From NCBI GenBank assembly GCA_029572955.1, contig JAKPQE010000026.1, forward strand, positions 42,878 through 106,877: a stretch of DNA of 64,000 nucleotides. The letters run 5' to 3'. A program made the translations under genes and the position numbers. This document shows, one piece after another, positions 55,557 through 64,000 of the stretch. This stretch comes from Pseudomonadota bacterium. GTDB taxonomy: Bacteria; Pseudomonadota; Alphaproteobacteria; Rhizobiales; JAKPQE01. Positions within the stretch are counted from its first letter, which is position 1, and each line of letters begins with the position of its first letter. The notes under the pieces are model-generated. The model saw only the letters and a list, made by a program, of their open reading frames with translations, did no database searches and was not told where the DNA came from.

Positions 55557-57800
55557 TCAGGCCGAATTCCTCGCCTTGGCCTGGATCGCCGCGATGATCT
55601 CCTCGGGCGTGCCGTCGGCGGCGACGGTCCCCTGCGCGAGGAAAACAACCCGATCGCACAACGACATATGGCTCGGCCGGTTGGTCGCCATGAGGACCGT
55701 GGCCTTGCGTTTCATGTGCTCGAACGTCTCCTTGAAATAGGCCTCGCCGTCGGCATCGATGAAGGTGCCGGGCTCGTCGAGCAGGTAGATCGGCACATCG
55801 CGGGCGGCGGCACGCGCCAGAGCGACCAGTTGACGCACGCCGTTCGGCAGATTGCTCCATTCGTCCCCGGTCAGCCGGGTGTCGAGGCCCTTCGGGAAAT
55901 AGCCGGCATAGCGGGCTACGCCGGTCATCTCGATGGCGCGCTGCAGGTCGCTCTCGGTCGCCGACGGCGTGCCGAGGCCGAGATTGTCGCGCAGCGTGCC
56001 GTGGATGAACTGGAGGTATTGCGGCACGTAGCCGATCGACTTGCGCAGCATCCGCGGCTCGATCTGGCGCAGGTCCGCGCCGTCGATCAGCACGTTGCCG
56101 GACTGGGTGTACCACAGGCCGAGGCAGATCTTGAGCAGGCTCGACTTGCCGGACGAGGTCGGCCCGGCGACGGCGAGCGCCTCGCCGGCCGGGATTTCGA
56201 GGCTGACGCCGCGCAGCGCCAGCGTTGCGGCGCGCGGATAGCGCAGGCTGACATTGGTCAGCGTGTAGGAGAGCGGCGCCCGGCGCAGATGGGTGCCGCG
56301 GCCGGTGCCGGCCGATTCCGGCTCGAGCCGCATCATCGCGTTGATCTGGCGGATGATCTTGGCGAACTGCAGGATCCGGTCCATGCCGAGCAGGGCGATC
56401 TGGATCGGCGAGAGCAGGCGCCAGACGATCATCATGCAGGCGATCAGCGCGCCGGAGGACAGGCTGCCGTCCATCACCATGCCGGCGCCGACGACGAGGG
56501 TGACGACACCGGCCAGCATCACCATCATCTGGGCGATGGTGTGCAGGGCGAAGCTGTAGAGCCCGGTGCGATAGCGCGCCTGCAGCGCATCGCGCAGGCG
56601 CATGCCGTAGCGCGACCGCCAGCGGTCGACGACGGCGTGCTCGCGGATCAGCTGACGCAGATCGAGGCTCTCGAACTGGAAGGCCTGAAGCCGGCTGCCG
56701 GTCAGGCTCGCCTCGTCGGTCGCCTGGGCGAGACGCATCTTGAAGAGGGTGACGATGAGGCCGAGGACGCCGACCAGAATGACCGGGATCCAGGCGAGCG
56801 CGCCGCCCATCAGGATCATGGCGATGAGGAAGACGGCGGTGAACGGCAGGTCGAAGGCGGTCGAGGCGAGCTGCCCCGAGAAGAAGTCCTTGACGTTGCT
56901 GAACTGGCGCAGCCGCGCGATCTGGGCCGAGATCGGCGCCGACTGGGTCATCGACAAGGGCAGGTCGAGCAGCTTGGCGAAGGTCGCGGTGGAGATCACC
57001 GTGACGAAATGCGAGCCGGCATGGGCAACGATCCGCGAGCGCTGCTGCTTGAGGAATATCTCGAGACCGACGATGAGGCCGCCGAGCACGAACATGTAGA
57101 GGATCGTGTCCATCGACCGCGTCGGGATCATGTAGTTGTACATCATCGACACGTAGATCGGCACGAAGAGGCCGAGCACGTTGATGACGAACGACATGAA
57201 GAAGATGACGTAATAGGCGCTGGCCTTGCTCGAAAGGGCGCTCAGATACCAGTTCTTCTTCCATTGCGGGTCGTCGACGTCGCGCTCCGGCATCTGGAAA
57301 TTGAAGGAATCGAGCTTGCGCTTGCCGAGACGCAGGGTCAGCGGCTCGCCCGGGGCATCCGCCCCGGCGCCCGCCTCGATCGGCAGATAGCGGTAGGAAC
57401 CGTCGGCCGACTGGCCGAGGATGATGATCGGCTGGCCCGGCTCGAGCTCGGCGATCGCCGGAAAGGCCCGCTTTTCCGTCGGCGCCGCGGAGAGCATCCG
57501 GTCGCCGCAGCGGTAACCGAGATGGTGCATCACCGCCAGGAGCTGGGCGAGCGTCTCCATCCTGTCGAGATAGGGCATCAGCTCGGCGAGTTGATCTTCC
57601 GTGCCGCGCCAGTCGACCTCGCGCAGGAGCCGGCGCAGGGCCGCCTCGTAAGGGCCGTTCGGCAGCTCTTCCGGCGCCGCGGCGGCAGGCCGAGAGAAGG
57701 CCGTCTGCAGGGCGTGACGGAAGGCATGAACCGGGTTCGGCCGTGCCGCGGCGATGCCGGTCTCGGCGAGCCCCGGGTCCTGGTCGAAGCGCTCGCTCAT
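55557..57800 (-). CDS. Type I secretion ABC half-transporter, second subunit, with N-terminal extension
   Basis: A 747-aa protein: residues 1-180 form a soluble extension that may be a C39-like domain remnant, ~195-470 six membrane helices, ~510-747 the ATPase domain. Walker A (AVAGPTSSGKSSLLK, ~residue 545) and the Q-loop (GYVPQYLQF) are intact, and Walker B is IYLLDEPG. But the signature LSGGQ is replaced by LPNGV, and the H-loop His is Asn (MATNRPS). It overlaps its partner by ATGA, and they probably form a heterodimer. It should energise export of the divergent adhesin. Confidence 0.88.
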   Translation of the reverse strand: MSERFDQDPGLAETGIAAARPNPVHAFRHALQTAFSRPAAAAPEELPNGPYEAALRRLLREVDWRGTEDQLAELMPYLDRMETLAQLLAVMHHLGYRCGDRMLSAAPTEKRAFPAIAELEPGQPIIILGQSADGSYRYLPIEAGAGADAPGEPLTLRLGKRKLDSFNFQMPERDVDDPQWKKNWYLSALSSKASAYYVIFFMSFVINVLGLFVPIYVSMMYNYMIPTRSMDTILYMFVLGGLIVGLEIFLKQQRSRIVAHAGSHFVTVISTATFAKLLDLPLSMTQSAPISAQIARLRQFSNVKDFFSGQLASTAFDLPFTAVFLIAMILMGGALAWIPVILVGVLGLIVTLFKMRLAQATDEASLTGSRLQAFQFESLDLRQLIREHAVVDRWRSRYGMRLRDALQARYRTGLYSFALHTIAQMMVMLAGVVTLVVGAGMVMDGSLSSGALIACMMIVWRLLSPIQIALLGMDRILQFAKIIRQINAMMRLEPESAGTGRGTHLRRAPLSYTLTNVSLRYPRAATLALRGVSLEIPAGEALAVAGPTSSGKSSLLKICLGLWYTQSGNVLIDGADLRQIEPRMLRKSIGYVPQYLQFIHGTLRDNLGLGTPSATESDLQRAIEMTGVARYAGYFPKGLDTRLTGDEWSNLPNGVRQLVALARAAARDVPIYLLDEPGTFIDADGEAYFKETFEHMKRKATVLMATNRPSHMSLCDRVVFLAQGTVAADGTPEEIIAAIQAKARNSA

Positions 57801-59575
57801 ACGGCGCCTCCGGCCACGGCGGCGGCGGTCTGGGCCGCGACGGCGGCCGGTGCGGGCGCGGCGGCGGGCGCCGCCGAGGGTGCCCCGGCGGCGGGCCCGG
57901 CAAGGACCAGCCCGCCATCCTCGAAGCGGTAGAGGCGATCGGCGAGGGCCCAATAGGACGGACGGCTCGTGGCGATGACCATCGTCGCCTCGCCCTTGTG
58001 GTGCGCCAGATAGCGCAGCAGCGCCGTGTCGGCGGCCTGGTCGAGATAGGTCTGCGGCTCGTCGAGCAAGATGATCTTGGGCTTGCGCATCAGCGCCCGC
58101 GTCAGCACCACCTGCTTCAGGAAGCCGGCCGGCAGGAGGTTGCCGGACCCGTCGCGCAGCGGCGTGTCGTAGCCCTGCGGCAGGAGGTCGACGCGCTCGT
58201 CGAGCAACAGCTGCTGGGCGATGTCGGCGGCATCCTCGAGCATTTCGACATGACCGTTGAGCGTCATGTTTTCCATGATCGTGCCGTTGAAGAACGACAG
58301 GTCGCGCGTGACGAAGGCGAGATCGGAGAGCGGCGCCGGCTCGTCGACCCGGACCTGGCGGCCGTCGAAGACGAGCTCGCCCTCGGCCAGCGAGTCCATG
58401 CCGGCGAGGGCGCGCAGGACCAGCGTGCCGGCCGCCCCGGGATTGGCGATGACGATGCATTCGCCGGGTGTGATGTCGAGATCGACGTCGAAATGACGGC
58501 CCTGATCCTGGCACTCGAGCCGGGCATCGAGGTGGATGACGGGGATCGCTTCCCAACGCACCACCGGCAGCGGCTCGGAACCGACGGCCGGCAGATCGAG
58601 GATCGGCTGGAGCTGCCGGCGCGCCGCCTCGAGGCCCTGGACGTCGTTGGAGATGGTGATGATGCGGCTCACCGACTGCATCATGCGGCCGGTCAGCAGG
58701 CTGCAGCAGGCGACGGCGCCAGCCGAGAGATAGCCTTCGGCCGCGAGGAAGCCGCCGAAGGTGAGGACGGCGATGGTGGCGATCGAGCCGATCGTCGAGG
58801 TCATGACGAAGGCCCGGTCGGAGGCCTTGATCACCTCGTAGAGGATCGGCCCGGTGGTCTTGTGCAGCCGCTCGTGGCGGCGCTTGATGATCTCCTCGGC
58901 GCCGAGGCTCTTGATCGTCTCGACGTTGCGCAGCACCTCGGTGAGGAAGTCGTTGGCGCGCATGTCCGCTTCGTCGCGCTTGCGGAACTGGTCGTAGAGC
59001 TGGTGGCCGGCCATCAGGACCATGACGCCGTAGACGCCGATGACGAGGATCGGCGCGAGCACCACGACACCGCCGATCATCGCCATCAGCAGGATGTTGA
59101 TCAGCATGAAGGGGAAATCGACGAGGGCGAGGCGCGACTGGCTGGCGTGGAACTCGGCGATCTTCTGCACCGCGCTGAGGCTGTCGTTGCGCTCGCTCAG
59201 CCGGCGGAAATCGCCATTGTGCACCAGCAGCCGCGAATAGCACTCGCTCGAGACGCTGAGCGCGAAGGCCATGGCGCCATAGCCCATGATCGCGTAGCGC
59301 GCGATCTTCAGGATCGCCTCCATGACGAAGACGACGGCCAGCATCACCAGGAACATCTTCAGCGTCGAGGTGGCGTGATTGGGGATGACGCGGTCGTAGA
59401 TCTGCAGCACCGCGAGCGGCATCGCCAGACCGAGCAGATTGATGGCGAGGCTCGACAGCAGAACGGAGCTCTGCGGCCGCAGGAAATCCTGCGCCGTCAG
59501 GCGGCCGACAGCCGCCGCCGGCGCTGCCGCGCCGGTTCCCGCCGCCGTCTGGCTGCTTTTTCGTCTGCCCAGCAT
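57797..59575 (-). CDS. Type I secretion ABC half-transporter, first subunit, with degenerate ATPase domain
   Basis: A ~592-aa ABC exporter half with six membrane helices (residues ~30-310) and an ATPase domain from ~350. Walker A reads IANPGAAGTLVL (~residue 375), with the invariant Lys absent. The Q-loop Gln is Thr (AFVTRDLSF), the signature is LPAGFLKQV and the H-loop His is Ser (IATSRPS), while Walker B (IILLDEPQTYLD) is kept. It may bind nucleotide weakly or be a structural partner. The ATG (MLGRRKSS) follows GGACGGAGAA; a GTG four codons earlier is possible. It ends in an Ala/Pro-rich tail. Confidence 0.88.
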   Translation of the reverse strand: MLGRRKSSQTAAGTGAAAPAAAVGRLTAQDFLRPQSSVLLSSLAINLLGLAMPLAVLQIYDRVIPNHATSTLKMFLVMLAVVFVMEAILKIARYAIMGYGAMAFALSVSSECYSRLLVHNGDFRRLSERNDSLSAVQKIAEFHASQSRLALVDFPFMLINILLMAMIGGVVVLAPILVIGVYGVMVLMAGHQLYDQFRKRDEADMRANDFLTEVLRNVETIKSLGAEEIIKRRHERLHKTTGPILYEVIKASDRAFVMTSTIGSIATIAVLTFGGFLAAEGYLSAGAVACCSLLTGRMMQSVSRIITISNDVQGLEAARRQLQPILDLPAVGSEPLPVVRWEAIPVIHLDARLECQDQGRHFDVDLDITPGECIVIANPGAAGTLVLRALAGMDSLAEGELVFDGRQVRVDEPAPLSDLAFVTRDLSFFNGTIMENMTLNGHVEMLEDAADIAQQLLLDERVDLLPQGYDTPLRDGSGNLLPAGFLKQVVLTRALMRKPKIILLDEPQTYLDQAADTALLRYLAHHKGEATMVIATSRPSYWALADRLYRFEDGGLVLAGPAAGAPSAAPAAAPAPAAVAAQTAAAVAGGAV

Positions 59576-59761
59576 TTCTCCGTCCACCCGAGGGTATCCC
59601 CGTCGTACCGGCCGAATTTACAAACGGCTGGTTAACCAAACGGAAATCGAACGGTCAAAAAGTCAGGCGATCCGCGGTCCGACGCCGGCTTCTTAAGGGA
59701 CTATAGAGAAAGCCGTTCTAGCGTCTCGTGAGGCGAAAACTGTCTCGAGCGCGGTCCGAGC

Positions 59762-62700
59762 ATGAATTATCACGACAACGGCCATCACGGTCACCAGCCC
59801 AAGTCCAAGTCCGAGAACGTGGACGACCTGATCCTCAACGGGGTCGACCAGGGCGATCAAAAGAACCGTAATTCCAATCATTTGCTGCAGCTCCAGCCGG
59901 AGCTGTCGGTGGTGCGCTACGACATCGCCAATCCGCTCGTCTATCTCGACATGAGCCGCAGTGCCGGGCTCGTCTCGGCCGCCGCGCTCGGCCGGGTCCT
60001 GCTCAATCCGAACGACGCCGCCGCCGCGCCGATCACCCATTTCGAAAAGATCGCCGGCGTCGCCGACATCGATGCCGATGCCGCCGGCGCGGGCAATTCG
60101 CCGCACCTTCTCGACGGTGAGCCGGACGGCCGCCTCGCGCGCCTCGAGGAAATCGCCAATGGCCGCTGGCAGGGGAGCGAGCACGAATTCGTGCAGCCGG
60201 GCCGCGCCGGCGAGGCCGCGCCGGGCGCCACGCTTTTCGACGTGCGCCACGATCACGGCGCGTTCGATCCGGCCAATCTCGGCTTCGGCGCCGGCCGCCC
60301 GCAAGACGAGACGGCGCGCACCGAGACCGCCGCCGCAAGCAGCGGGACAAATTCTGAAGCCGGCGAATCCGTACCGCCGCCGGCGCTGGCGAACGCCGGG
60401 CCGACCGACATCCGCCTCTCGTCCTACGAGGTCGCCGAGAACAGCCCGGCCGGGACGATCGTTGCCCGGCTATCTACCGTCGATCCGGACGCCGGCGACA
60501 GGTTCACCTATACGCTCCTGCCCGGCTCCAGCGCCGGGTTCGCCATTGTCGGCGATACCGTCGTCGTCACCGATCCGGCCATGCTCGACCACGAGACGCT
60601 GGCCGAGGCGGTGCTGCGCATCGAGGTCAGCGACGGCCACGGCCACACGCTGGTCGAAACGATGTCGCTCGCCATCACCGACGAGAACGAAGGCCCGACC
60701 GCGATCGCCGTCGCCGGTGGCGCCGTCACCGAGGATGCCGCGGCCGGCGCCGTCGTCGCCACGCTCACGGCGAGCGATCCCGATGCCGGCGAGAGCTTCA
60801 CCTGGCGGCTCGCCAACGATCCTTCCGGGGCGTTCGAGATCGTCGGCAACGAGATCCGCGTCCGCGCCGGCGGCCTCCTCGATTTCGAGGCGGCGACCCG
60901 CCACGACCTCGTCGTCGAGGTTACCGATTCCGCCGGCAACACCTTCAGCCGCACCGTTCCGGTCACCGTGGCCGACGCCGCCGAGCACCTCACCCTCGGC
61001 GCCGGCGACGACGTCTTCACCGACACCGGCGTCACCGAACTCTCGATCGACGCGGGCGCCGGCAACGACACGGTCACCGGCTCGGCCGGCAACGACGTTC
61101 TTCTCGGCGGCGCCGGCAATGACCGCCTCGACGGCGGCGCCGGCACCGACGTCCTCCATGGCGGGACCGGCGACGACACGCTCGTCGGCGGTATCGGCGA
61201 CACGCTCCATGGCGAGGACGGCGACGACACCTTCGAGGTGACCGGCGCGGTCCGGATCAGCGGCGGCGACGGCGTCGACACCATCATCGGCAGTATCGGC
61301 GACGACATCTTCACGCTGCTCGGCAACGACGTGGAGACGATCCACGGCGGCGCCGGCTTCGACACGATCGCCGGCACGGCCGGCGACGACTTCATCGACC
61401 TTTCGGCTGCGACCCTCGACAGCGTCGAGCTCATCGACGCCGGGGCGGGCGACGACACGATCGCCGGTTCGGCCGGCGACGACCGCATCGAGGGCGGCGC
61501 CGGTACCGACCGACTCGTCCTCTCCGGCGACTGGTCCGACTACGCCATCAGCCACGACGCCGAGGCGGGCACCTACACGATCGCCGACCTGCGTCCCGGT
61601 TCGCCGGACGGTACCGATACGTTCTCGGGCATCGAGGTCTTCGCCTTCGCCGACCGCACCATCACGGTCACCGATCCGAGCGACCTCCTCAACGAGGCGC
61701 CGACCGACCTCACCCTTTCCGGCGACACCATCGCCGAGAACAGCGCTGCCGGCACCGTCGTCGGCACCGTCGCGGCCGCCGATCCGGACGGCGCGAGCGT
61801 CTTTACCTATGCGCTCGTCGGCGGCGATACCGACAAATACGCGATCGACGCCGCGACCGGCGTCATCACGCTCCTGCCCGGCGCCGGCCTCGATCACGAG
61901 GCGGACGCCACCGACACCGTCACCGTGCGGGTGACCGACGCGGGCGGCCTTTCCTACGACGAAGCCTTCACGATCCATGTCGGCGACGTCAACGACAACG
62001 CCGCGACCTTCACGTCGGGCACTTCGGCGACCGTCGCCGAGAACATCGGCGATGCCGACATCATCTATACGGCGGCCGCTGGCGACGTCGACGGCACCGG
62101 CGAACCCCTCACCTACAGCCTTTCCGACGACGCCGGCGGTCTCTTCGAGATCGACGCGACGACCGGCGAGGTCAGCCTCGCCACCGGCCGCTCCCTCGAC
62201 TACGAGACGGCGACGTCGCACGCCTTCACCGTCGCCGTCTCCGATGGCGTCCACACCACCGAGCAGACCGTCACCGTCGACATCACCGACGTCAACGAGG
62301 GCGCCGTCTCGGCGATCTCGGATAGCGATGCCGCGATCGAGCATGTCGACGAGAACAGTGCGATCGGCACCGCGGTCGGCATCGCGGCGTTCGCCACCGA
62401 CCCGGACGGAAGCGACACGATCGCCTACAGCCTCTCGAATGATGCCGGCGGGCTTTTCGCCATCGACGCCGCTACCGGTGTCGTCACCGTCGCTGGACCG
62501 ATCGACTTCGAGAGCGCGACCGAACACACCATCGAGGTGACCGCCACCTCGAGCGACGGCTCGATGGCCACGCGCAGCTTCACCATCGCCGTCGGCGACG
62601 TTGCCGAGCACCTCGTGCTCACCGACGGCAAAGACAATTTCGTCGATACCGGCGTCACCGAGCTCTCGATCGACGGCGGCGGCGAATACGACACCATTGC

Positions 62701-64000
62701 CGGCAGCGCCGGCGACGACGTCATCCACGGCGGCATCGGCTTCGACACCCTGATCGGCGGTGCCGGCGACGATGTTCTCTACGGCGACGACGGCAAGGAT
62801 GTGCTCGACGGCGGCGACGGCGACGACATGCTCGACGGCGGCGCCTGGGACGATACCCTTCTCGGCGGCGCGGGCAACGACGTCCTGCTCGGCCAGGGCG
62901 GCAAGGACGTTCTCGACGGCGGCGCGGGCAACGATGTGCTCGACGGCGGCGCCTGGAACGACACGCTGACGGGCGGCGCCGGCAACGACACCCTCGACGG
63001 TGGCGCCGGCAACGACATCGCCAACTTCTCGGGCGCCTGGTCCGACTATGCCATCAGCTACGATGCCGGCACCGCAACCTACACGCTGGTCGATCTGCGC
63101 CCCGGTTCGCCCGACGGCACGGACACGGTCACCGGCGTCGAGAAGTTCGTTTTCGCCGACCAGACCATCTCCGTCTCGGACCCGAGCGACCTCCTCAACG
63201 AAGCCGCAACGGGCATCACCCTCAGCAACGCGACCGTCGAGGAAAACGCCTCCGTCGGCACCGTCGTCGGCACGGCCAGCGCGATCGATCCCGATTCCGG
63301 CGACAGCCATAGCTACAGCCTCGTCGACGACGCCGGCGGCACTTTCGTCATCGACGCCGATACCGGCGTGGTGACCGTCGCCGATCCGACGCTGCTCGAT
63401 CGCGAGGCCCGCTCGACCATCTCGATCGTCGTGCGCGCGACCGACGCCGGCGGCCTCACCCATGACGAAACGATCGAGATCGCCGTCGGCGACGTCGACG
63501 AGTTCGACGTCACCGCCCCGGTCGATGCCGACGCCGCCGCCAACACGCTCGCCGAGGACGCCTCGGCCGGCACCAGCGTCGGCATCACCGCCTTTGCCGC
63601 CGACGCCGACGGCTCCAACAATGCCGTCACCTACAGCCTCGTCGACGGCGCCGGCGATCCGGTCGTCGGCGGCCCCTTCGCCATCGACCCCGATACCGGT
63701 GTCGTCACCCTCGCCGATCCGAACCAGATCGACTACGAGAGCGCCACCAGCCACACCATCAACGTCAAGGCGACCTCCGCCGACGGCTCCACTTCGACCC
63801 AGTCGTTCACCGTCGACATCACCGACGTCAACGAGGCTGCCGTCTCGGCGATCGCCGACAGCGACGGCTCGACCAATGCCGTCGACGAGAACGTCGCCGT
63901 CGGCACCGTCGTCGGCATCACCGCGCTCGCCACCGATCCGGACGGCACCGACACCGTCTCCTACGCGCTCTCCGACGACGCCGGCGGGCTCTTTGCCATC
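59762..64000 (+). CDS. Giant cadherin/RTX-repeat adhesin, type I secretion substrate (3' end outside window)
   Basis: At least 1413 residues; the frame is open to the last base. The first ~200 residues are unique and polar (MNYHDNGHHGHQPKSKSENV), with no Sec signal, as for type I substrates. From ~215 follow repeated cadherin-like domains (VAENSPAGTIVA, DPDAGDRFTYTL, ITDENEGPT) that bind Ca2+ at their junctions, and two blocks of RTX nonapeptides GGxGxDxLx (residues ~430-490 and ~975-1085). It is divergent from the ABC/HlyD genes, its probable exporter. Expected role: surface adhesion or biofilm. The secretion signal should lie at the unseen C terminus. Confidence 0.92.
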   Translation, partial: MNYHDNGHHGHQPKSKSENVDDLILNGVDQGDQKNRNSNHLLQLQPELSVVRYDIANPLVYLDMSRSAGLVSAAALGRVLLNPNDAAAAPITHFEKIAGVADIDADAAGAGNSPHLLDGEPDGRLARLEEIANGRWQGSEHEFVQPGRAGEAAPGATLFDVRHDHGAFDPANLGFGAGRPQDETARTETAAASSGTNSEAGESVPPPALANAGPTDIRLSSYEVAENSPAGTIVARLSTVDPDAGDRFTYTLLPGSSAGFAIVGDTVVVTDPAMLDHETLAEAVLRIEVSDGHGHTLVETMSLAITDENEGPTAIAVAGGAVTEDAAAGAVVATLTASDPDAGESFTWRLANDPSGAFEIVGNEIRVRAGGLLDFEAATRHDLVVEVTDSAGNTFSRTVPVTVADAAEHLTLGAGDDVFTDTGVTELSIDAGAGNDTVTGSAGNDVLLGGAGNDRLDGGAGTDVLHGGTGDDTLVGGIGDTLHGEDGDDTFEVTGAVRISGGDGVDTIIGSIGDDIFTLLGNDVETIHGGAGFDTIAGTAGDDFIDLSAATLDSVELIDAGAGDDTIAGSAGDDRIEGGAGTDRLVLSGDWSDYAISHDAEAGTYTIADLRPGSPDGTDTFSGIEVFAFADRTITVTDPSDLLNEAPTDLTLSGDTIAENSAAGTVVGTVAAADPDGASVFTYALVGGDTDKYAIDAATGVITLLPGAGLDHEADATDTVTVRVTDAGGLSYDEAFTIHVGDVNDNAATFTSGTSATVAENIGDADIIYTAAAGDVDGTGEPLTYSLSDDAGGLFEIDATTGEVSLATGRSLDYETATSHAFTVAVSDGVHTTEQTVTVDITDVNEGAVSAISDSDAAIEHVDENSAIGTAVGIAAFATDPDGSDTIAYSLSNDAGGLFAIDAATGVVTVAGPIDFESATEHTIEVTATSSDGSMATRSFTIAVGDVAEHLVLTDGKDNFVDTGVTELSIDGGGEYDTIAGSAGDDVIHGGIGFDTLIGGAGDDVLYGDDGKDVLDGGDGDDMLDGGAWDDTLLGGAGNDVLLGQGGKDVLDGGAGNDVLDGGAWNDTLTGGAGNDTLDGGAGNDIANFSGAWSDYAISYDAGTATYTLVDLRPGSPDGTDTVTGVEKFVFADQTISVSDPSDLLNEAATGITLSNATVEENASVGTVVGTASAIDPDSGDSHSYSLVDDAGGTFVIDADTGVVTVADPTLLDREARSTISIVVRATDAGGLTHDETIEIAVGDVDEFDVTAPVDADAAANTLAEDASAGTSVGITAFAADADGSNNAVTYSLVDGAGDPVVGGPFAIDPDTGVVTLADPNQIDYESATSHTINVKATSADGSTSTQSFTVDITDVNEAAVSAIADSDGSTNAVDENVAVGTVVGITALATDPDGTDTVSYALSDDAGGLFAI
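61051..61240 (+). repeat. RTX nonapeptide block 1 (coding)
   Basis: Tandem glycine-rich nonamers of the adhesin, such as GSAGNDVLL, GGAGNDRLD, GGAGTDVLH and GGTGDDTLV. Each pair forms a turn of a Ca2+-binding parallel beta-roll that folds after export. Further scattered units (GGAGFDTIA, GSAGDDRIE) follow to about 61510. Confidence 0.9.
61532..61771 (+). repeat. Internal duplication unit A of the adhesin
   Basis: An 80-codon unit running from WSDYAIS through DLRPGSPDGTDT and DPSDLLNEA to GTVVGT. It aligns to 63038-63277 without gaps in the stretch compared, offset by 1506 bp (502 codons), with about 55 of 80 residues identical by hand count. Confidence 0.85.
62691..63020 (+). repeat. RTX nonapeptide block 2 (coding)
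   Basis: About a dozen nonamers (GGIGFDTLI, GGAGDDVLY, GDDGKDVLD, GGAGNDVLL, GQGGKDVLD and others). Several have Trp or Lys at variable positions (GGAWDDTLL, GGAWNDTLT), making a longer roll than block 1. It directly precedes duplication unit B. Confidence 0.9.
63038..63277 (+). repeat. Internal duplication unit B of the adhesin
   Basis: Second copy of the 80-codon unit of 61532-61771, in the same order after an RTX block and before a cadherin-like domain. Changes are mostly conservative, so the copies have diverged under selection for the same fold. Confidence 0.85.

Noticed and set aside
55557..59639. Single 1360-codon fused ABC protein
   Set aside because: In this frame the first ABC gene is read out of phase (Arg/Pro/Ala-rich); the real arrangement is two genes with an ATGA overlap at 57797-57800.
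60470..63754. Minus-strand open frame of 1094 codons opposite the adhesin
   Set aside because: It is the mirror of the repeat-rich GC adhesin gene; its Asp/Gly/Val/Ala-rich composition and lack of any domain show it is a shadow frame.

Overview
The window is high-GC DNA (roughly two thirds G+C by eye), densely coding, with the gene content of an alphaproteobacterium of the order Hyphomicrobiales (Rhizobiales). Evidence for this is the conserved run murA / DUF2948 / hisD / UPF0262 / low-molecular-weight phosphatase / infA / maf / yacG, an ileS-lspA pair, a CheY-CheZ pair of the alphaproteobacterial kind, and a TipF-like degenerate EAL protein. The genus cannot be fixed from the sequence alone. 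There are two tRNA genes (Gly-GCC, Thr-GGT). I see no insertion sequence, prophage, CRISPR array or rRNA.

Layout. 0-3.3 kb: 3' end of a glutamine-synthetase-like gene, a conserved hypothetical membrane protein, a globin-coupled chemoreceptor, and tRNA-Gly with its terminator. 3.4-10.7 kb (minus strand): a catalytic/non-catalytic M16 peptidase pair, a secreted hypothetical protein, lspA and ileS. 11.1-17.8 kb: a graspetide-ligase-like ATP-grasp enzyme, a small secreted protein, an EamA transporter, ribF, a MaoC dehydratase, cheY-cheZ and a HAD hydrolase. 17.9-26.1 kb: a TipF-like protein, a CopZ-like copper chaperone behind a CueR-type promoter, a GNAT enzyme coupled to acetoacetyl-CoA synthetase, an AsmA-like protein, and two envelope proteins of unknown role.

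26.2-39.2 kb is the polyamine locus. It holds potFGHI (putrescine ABC importer, minus strand), a PuuA-like glutamate-polyamine ligase, a GntR/FCD repressor, then on the plus strand a PuuC-like aldehyde dehydrogenase, a second PuuA-like ligase, a LysE/RhtB exporter, a SpuC-like aminotransferase and a PuuB-like oxidase. The 10-bp palindrome TGTGATCACA occurs on both sides of the repressor gene and is the likely operator for both flanking transcription units. An intrinsic-terminator-like hairpin sits between potF and potG.

39.3-48.0 kb: a GT4 glycosyltransferase, a small basic protein, and the housekeeping run murA to yacG, interrupted by an acyl-CoA synthetase between maf and yacG. 48.3-54.0 kb: a small secreted Cys-containing protein, a C39-like papain-fold lipoprotein divergent from a Tat-exported GH10 glycosidase, tRNA-Thr, a small sulfotransferase and an orphan PhaC.

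54.1-64.0 kb is a type I secretion locus. It has an HlyD-type adaptor and two overlapping ABC half-transporters whose nucleotide-binding domains have lost most catalytic signatures. Divergent from them is a giant cadherin/RTX-repeat adhesin, at least 1413 residues and still open at the window edge. I regard the unusual ABC pair with its adhesin as the most promising candidate for an undescribed system here. Most very long open frames opposite or overlapping these genes are GC-driven shadows and were left out.
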